Shown here: piece after piece, positions 60,956-64,000 of the stretch
Layout: each line of letters opens with the position of its first letter
How positions within the stretch are numbered: position 1 is the stretch's first letter
Assembly: GCF_900111905.1 (NCBI RefSeq)
Contig: NZ_FOKM01000009.1
Span: 205,696-269,695, forward strand
Reading direction: 5' to 3'
Origin: Rhizobium sp. NFR07
Lineage (GTDB): Bacteria > Pseudomonadota > Alphaproteobacteria > Rhizobiales > Rhizobiaceae
Length of the DNA: 64,000 nt
Notes under the pieces: generated by a model
Databases searched by the model: none
What the model saw: only the letters and a program-made list of their open reading frames with translations
Told to the model about the DNA's origin: nothing
Position numbers and translations under genes: made by a program

Positions 60956-61837
60956 TCACCCTTTCCCCAGCATCCCCAGCATGGCCCCAAGCGCCCGCGT
61001 GACATGCCGCTCACCGTGACGTAGCGTCGAGAAGGCGCGCGACGGCATCTCGAAATTGGCCACATGCAGCGCACCGGCCAGCGAATGGAATTCGGTCGCC
61101 CGGCTGGAGAGCACCGTAGCCGACAGCCCCGCCTCGACAGCCGCGATCGCCGCCTCGTTCGACGGCATTTCCAGCACCACTGATAGCGCCTGCGGGTCGA
61201 TATCAAGGCTCGTCAGATGTGCCTCGAAAGCCGAACGCGTACCGGAGCCCTTTTCTCGCATGATCCAGGATGTTTCCAGAAGATCATCGGCCGTGAGCTC
61301 TCTCCCGTCCGCCCAAGGGTGGCGACTGCCGACCACGAGGACGAGCCGATCTCGCGCCACCAGCGAACGCCGAAGCTCCGGCATCGCGATCTCGCCCTCC
61401 ACCACCGCAAGCTCGGCCGCGCCGGCAAGCACCGCCTCCGCAGCACTCTGGGTATTGCCGACGGTGAGCCGCAGATCGACGCGCGGAAAACGTTCGTGAT
61501 AGCCGACCAGCCTTGACGGCAGCCAGTAGCTCGCCACCGTCTGGCTGGCATGGATGCGCAGCACGCCGGCGGCAGAACCGCCGAGATCGGCGAGCGCCAG
61601 CTCCGCCGCCTTCGCCCGCTCCAGCACGCCCTGCGCCTCGTCGACGAACAACCTGCCGGCTTCCGTCAGCGCGATGCGCCGACCGACCCTGTCGAACAGG
61701 ATCACGCCGTGGCGCGCCTCAAGCGCCGAGATCGCCGCACTGACAGCCGATTGCGTCAGATTGAGCGCTTCCGCCGCCTGCGTCACATGCTCGCGCGCCG
61801 CGACTTCCAGAAATATCCTGAGCTGGTCGAGTGTCAT
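60956..61837 (-). CDS. LysR-family regulator, YeiE-like
   Basis: A 293-residue LysR regulator with an N-terminal winged helix (MTLDQLRIFLEVAAREHVTQAAEALNLTQSAVSAAIS) and a C-terminal periplasmic-binding-like effector domain. It is divergent from a YeiH exporter gene with 111 bp between. In E. coli YeiE regulates yeiH in response to sulfite, so a role in sulfite or sulfonate stress is inferred. The YeiE assignment rests on context. Confidence 0.85.
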   Translation of the reverse strand: MTLDQLRIFLEVAAREHVTQAAEALNLTQSAVSAAISALEARHGVILFDRVGRRIALTEAGRLFVDEAQGVLERAKAAELALADLGGSAAGVLRIHASQTVASYWLPSRLVGYHERFPRVDLRLTVGNTQSAAEAVLAGAAELAVVEGEIAMPELRRSLVARDRLVLVVGSRHPWADGRELTADDLLETSWIMREKGSGTRSAFEAHLTSLDIDPQALSVVLEMPSNEAAIAAVEAGLSATVLSSRATEFHSLAGALHVANFEMPSRAFSTLRHGERHVTRALGAMLGMLGKG

Positions 61838-61847
61838 TGCGCCATCA

Positions 61848-61862
61848 TTCGATTTTAGCGAA
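61848..61862. promoter_or_regulatory. Candidate LysR-type site
   Basis: TTCG-ATTTTAG-CGAA is an interrupted palindrome of LysR-site type in the divergent gap, 11 bp upstream of the regulator start codon. This position fits autorepression. Confidence 0.4.
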
Positions 61863-61948
61863 CGATATCACAAAACTTATCAATTGGATTTGTTCTTTTG
61901 CTGAGAGGAGAATGATTTTCGACAAAGTTCGAATATTTTGGAAATTTC

Positions 61949-62980
61949 ATGAGGCCGAGCACAACAGCCCTAGAACGCGGAACCAGTTCGCTGGCGACCC
62001 TGCCGCCGCTTCTGCCTGGCATCCTGTTGACGGCAGCGATCGCTGCGATCGCGATTGCCATTCGATCGCTAACCGGCTGGACGGCTCTCAGCCCGCTGAT
62101 CCTGTCCATCATCATCGGCATGCTGATCCGCAACACGCTGAGCCTCCCGGCGGCAATCGAACCCGGTATCGGCTTTTCGCTGAAACGCATCCTTCGCTTC
62201 GGCATCACCCTGCTCGGCCTGCAGGTAACGGTAGCGCAGATCCTGTCGCTCGGCGGCGCGGCACTTGTCATGGTCGCACTTACGCTCGCAGCCTCCTTCC
62301 TCGCCATCAGGCTTGCCGGCCGCGCACTCGGCGTCGACAGCCAGCTGACGGATTTGATCGCCGCCGGAACCTCGGTCTGCGGTGCATCCGCGGTGATCGC
62401 GGCAAACACCGTCGTGCGCGGCAAGCAGGAACATGTCGCCTATGCCGTCGCCTGCGTTACGCTTTTCGGCTCCATCTCGATGCTGGCCTACCCGTTGCTG
62501 GCGTCCCCGCTGGGGCTCGACGAGCGCGCCTACGGCCTGTGGTCCGGCGCCACGATCCACGAAGTGGCCCAGGTCGTCGCCGCCTCTTTTCAGGCTGGTG
62601 ATGTCGCGGGTCAGTTCGGCACGATTTCGAAACTCGCCCGCGTCGTGCTGCTGGCACCGCTCGTCATGACGCTGGCACTTGCCCTGCGTTCAGGCGCAAA
62701 CGGCAAGGGACAGTCGGGCGGCGTTCCGATGCCTTGGTTCGTGCTGGGTTTCATTGCCATGATGGCAGTCAACAGCGTGGTCGACATTCCCACCGAGGCC
62801 AGCAAGAGCATCGTCATGCTGACCAACTTCTTGCTCTCCATGGCACTCGGTGCGATGGGCCTGCAGGCCAATATCGCCAAACTGAAGGCAGAGGGATGGC
62901 GACCACTGGCGCTCGGCGCCTTCGGCTGGGTTTTCATCGCCGCCTTCGGCTTCGTGATGCTCAAACTTTTCGGATTTTGA
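61949..62980 (+). CDS. YeiH-family putative sulfate/sulfite exporter
   Basis: A 343-residue membrane protein with about ten hydrophobic helices and the family's landmarks: LSPLILSIIIGMLIRNTL, GFSLKRILRFGITLLGLQVT, IAAGTSVCGASAVIAAN and GATIHEVAQVVAAS. Family members (UPF0324) are proposed to export sulfate or related anions. It is paired with the divergent LysR gene. A long hairpin follows at 62995-63022. Confidence 0.88.
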   Translation: MRPSTTALERGTSSLATLPPLLPGILLTAAIAAIAIAIRSLTGWTALSPLILSIIIGMLIRNTLSLPAAIEPGIGFSLKRILRFGITLLGLQVTVAQILSLGGAALVMVALTLAASFLAIRLAGRALGVDSQLTDLIAAGTSVCGASAVIAANTVVRGKQEHVAYAVACVTLFGSISMLAYPLLASPLGLDERAYGLWSGATIHEVAQVVAASFQAGDVAGQFGTISKLARVVLLAPLVMTLALALRSGANGKGQSGGVPMPWFVLGFIAMMAVNSVVDIPTEASKSIVMLTNFLLSMALGAMGLQANIAKLKAEGWRPLALGAFGWVFIAAFGFVMLKLFGF

Positions 62981-62994
62981 CTTCGGGAGACCAC

Positions 62995-63022
62995 GGCCGC
63001 ACCCGCTTGAAGCGGTGCGGCC
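62995..63022. terminator. Hairpin between convergent yeiH-type and DUF2735 genes
   Basis: GGCCGCACC-CGCTT and AGCGGTGCGGCC form a 12-bp stem with a single bulged C. No T run follows. It lies between two convergent genes. Confidence 0.5.
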
Positions 63023-63036
63023 GGCCTACGCGTCAC

Positions 63037-63228
63037 TCAGCAGGGCTTTGGGCGTTCCGGCTCCCGTTCCTCTTCGCGAACCGCCTCGTCATGATACCAG
63101 CAGGTATCGACGACCGAGAACACGATGTCTCCCATACCGAGAGGGGTCGTCAGGCCATTGTCGAGACGACGCCGCGGATTGACCGGAAACTGGTAGATCT
63201 TTGCTGTTTCACGATGGATGCCTGCCAT
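63037..63228 (-). CDS. DUF2735 protein, divergent from glnII
   Basis: A 63-residue protein. The start reads MAGIHRETAKIYQFPVNPRRR, and near the end it has CWYHDEAVREEEREPERP. The ETAKIYQFP and WYH-EA pattern is DUF2735, a small family restricted to Rhizobiales and typically found beside glnII, suggesting a role linked to nitrogen control. Function is unproven. GAGGCGATAGG precedes ATG 63228. Confidence 0.85.
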   Translation of the reverse strand: MAGIHRETAKIYQFPVNPRRRLDNGLTTPLGMGDIVFSVVDTCWYHDEAVREEEREPERPKPC

Positions 63229-63641
63229 CCTATCGCCTCCTCACTTCACTGCATCAAACTGACCAAGACTTCATTTTTGCCTATTTTTTATGCTCGATGC
63301 ATTAATTTACATCATTTGCATATATGTTGCCAGCTAAGATTGAGATCGCGTCGAGTTTCGCTGCAGAAATCTGCGCGTTAAAAGGCCAACAGCATTGGCG
63401 CGAGAAAGTTCCGCGGGCCACAGCCAAGTGCCAAAACGCCTGCTTTATCCATGTACGGATGCGATTCAGTCCTGCCGAGCGCGCGCGACCTTGCATTTGT
63501 AACATTTTTTTAAAGGCACCTCGCCCGGAGACGGCAAACTGGCACGGCACGTGCTTTTGATAGAGCAAGCCCGGGGTGGCGGCCGCAAGGCAGGCATTCT
63601 GGATGGCTCAACCATGAAGATCACGGCCTGAGAGATAAAAC
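63229..63641. other. Divergent region between DUF2735 and glnII, 413 bp
   Basis: The gap is AT-rich near the DUF2735 side and contains the sigma-54 promoter listed separately. I could not pick out a convincing pair of NtrC boxes by eye. No further gene is supported. Confidence 0.5.
63540..63555 (+). promoter_or_regulatory. Sigma-54 promoter of glnII
   Basis: TGGCACG-GCAC-GTGCT matches the -24/-12 consensus TGGCACG-N4-TTGCW with GG and GC ten bases apart. It lies about 85 bp before the glnII start. NtrC with sigma-54 is the known driver of rhizobial glnII under low nitrogen. Confidence 0.85.
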
Positions 63642-64000
63642 ATGACCAAGTATAAGCTCGAGTACATCTGGCTCGACGGTTACACCCCCGTCCCGAACCT
63701 GCGCGGCAAGACGCAGATCAAGGAATTCGACGCTTTCCCGACGCTCGAGCAGCTGCCGCTCTGGGGCTTCGACGGTTCGTCGACCATGCAGGCCGAAGGC
63801 CGCTCCTCGGATTGCGTGCTGAAGCCCGTCGCGATCTACCCGGATCCGGCCCGCACGAACGGTGCTCTCGTCATGTGCGAAGTCATGATGCCGGATGGCG
63901 TTACCCCGCATCCGTCCAACAGCCGCGCAACCATCCTCGACGACGAAGATGCATGGTTCGGCTTCGAGCAGGAATACTTCTTCTACGAAGACGGCCGTCC
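63642..64000 (+). CDS. glnII: Glutamine synthetase type II, N-terminal part
   Basis: The first 119 residues of a eukaryote-type glutamine synthetase: MTKYKLEYIWLDGYTPVPNLRGKTQI, LWGFDGSSTMQAEGRSSDC with the DGSS motif, and the start of the catalytic domain, WFGFEQEYFFY. GSII makes glutamine from glutamate, ammonia and ATP and is common in Rhizobiales as a second enzyme beside GlnA. The gene continues past the window edge. Confidence 0.97.
   Translation, partial: MTKYKLEYIWLDGYTPVPNLRGKTQIKEFDAFPTLEQLPLWGFDGSSTMQAEGRSSDCVLKPVAIYPDPARTNGALVMCEVMMPDGVTPHPSNSRATILDDEDAWFGFEQEYFFYEDGR

Noticed and set aside
1..64000. CRISPR arrays, prophage genes and insertion sequences
   Set aside because: I searched by eye for regular repeats, transposases and phage structural genes and found none.

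Overview
The window looks like chromosomal DNA of a free-living or plant-associated alphaproteobacterium of the Rhizobiales, most likely Rhizobiaceae. The reasons are high GC with strong codon bias, a type II glutamine synthetase (glnII) at the right edge divergent from a DUF2735 gene, an azlCD pair, a fused OppDF ATPase, a PreTA pyrimidine reductase, stress promoters of the RpoE2/EcfG form (GGAAC-N16/17-GTT), and a 51-residue rhizobial-type membrane protein. It is mostly ordinary core and accessory chromosome. I see no insertion sequence, prophage, CRISPR array or integrase.

Layout. 1-5.2 kb: end of a TetR regulator, azlCD with an AraC regulator, a DUF1045 2H-fold protein, and an FAD oxidoreductase divergent from mnmD (the two halves of MnmC, unfused, with start codons overlapping in one CATG). 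5.2-10.7 kb: a soluble five-PAS hybrid histidine kinase and an MttB-family methyltransferase without pyrrolysine. 10.9-14.2 kb: a small secreted protein, two divergent PepSY proteins and a PhoPQ/FeuPQ-type two-component system. 14.2-21.8 kb: YCII protein, alanine exporter, uracil/xanthine permease, DEAD-box helicase, soluble PAS chemoreceptor, DMT exporter. 22.1-25.9 kb: the circularly permuted ATP-grasp / alpha-E / transglutaminase trio followed by a J-domain-like protein. 26.1-31.0 kb: ROK repressor divergent from a xylose-type ABC operon (xylF-xylH-xylG) that contains a palindromic repeat element. A tRNA-Arg(CCG) follows.

31.3-37.0 kb is the most interesting stretch. An SDR and a PRC-barrel protein each have a symmetric GGAAC-N17-GTTCC promoter of the general stress response. 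Next to them is a locus resembling the reactive-chlorine defence system SigF/NrsF/YedYZ/MrpX: a secreted protein, a Tat-exported molybdopterin oxidoreductase, a b-type cytochrome and a methionine-rich repeat peptide on one strand, divergent from an ECF sigma factor and its DUF1109 anti-sigma factor. Two matching promoters (TGTAAC[T/G]-N15-CG[A/T]ATGA) face outward from the shared intergenic region, so one sigma factor could drive both itself and the effector operon.

37.2-49.2 kb: RND efflux pump, aldo/keto reductase, small membrane protein, and an oligopeptide ABC operon. 49.2-52.2 kb: a 63-residue hydrophilic protein behind a GGAAC-N16-CGTT promoter, truncated haemoglobin, DUF423, a DUF2325 pair, an orphan FliN-like protein and a PilZ-like protein. 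52.4-56.6 kb: preTA, an FtrA-like regulator and a rhodanese. 57-64 kb: a transmembrane chemoreceptor, an ABC exporter, a YeiE-type LysR regulator with a YeiH exporter, and DUF2735/glnII with a sigma-54 promoter. Family names were assigned by reading motifs by eye. No database search was run.
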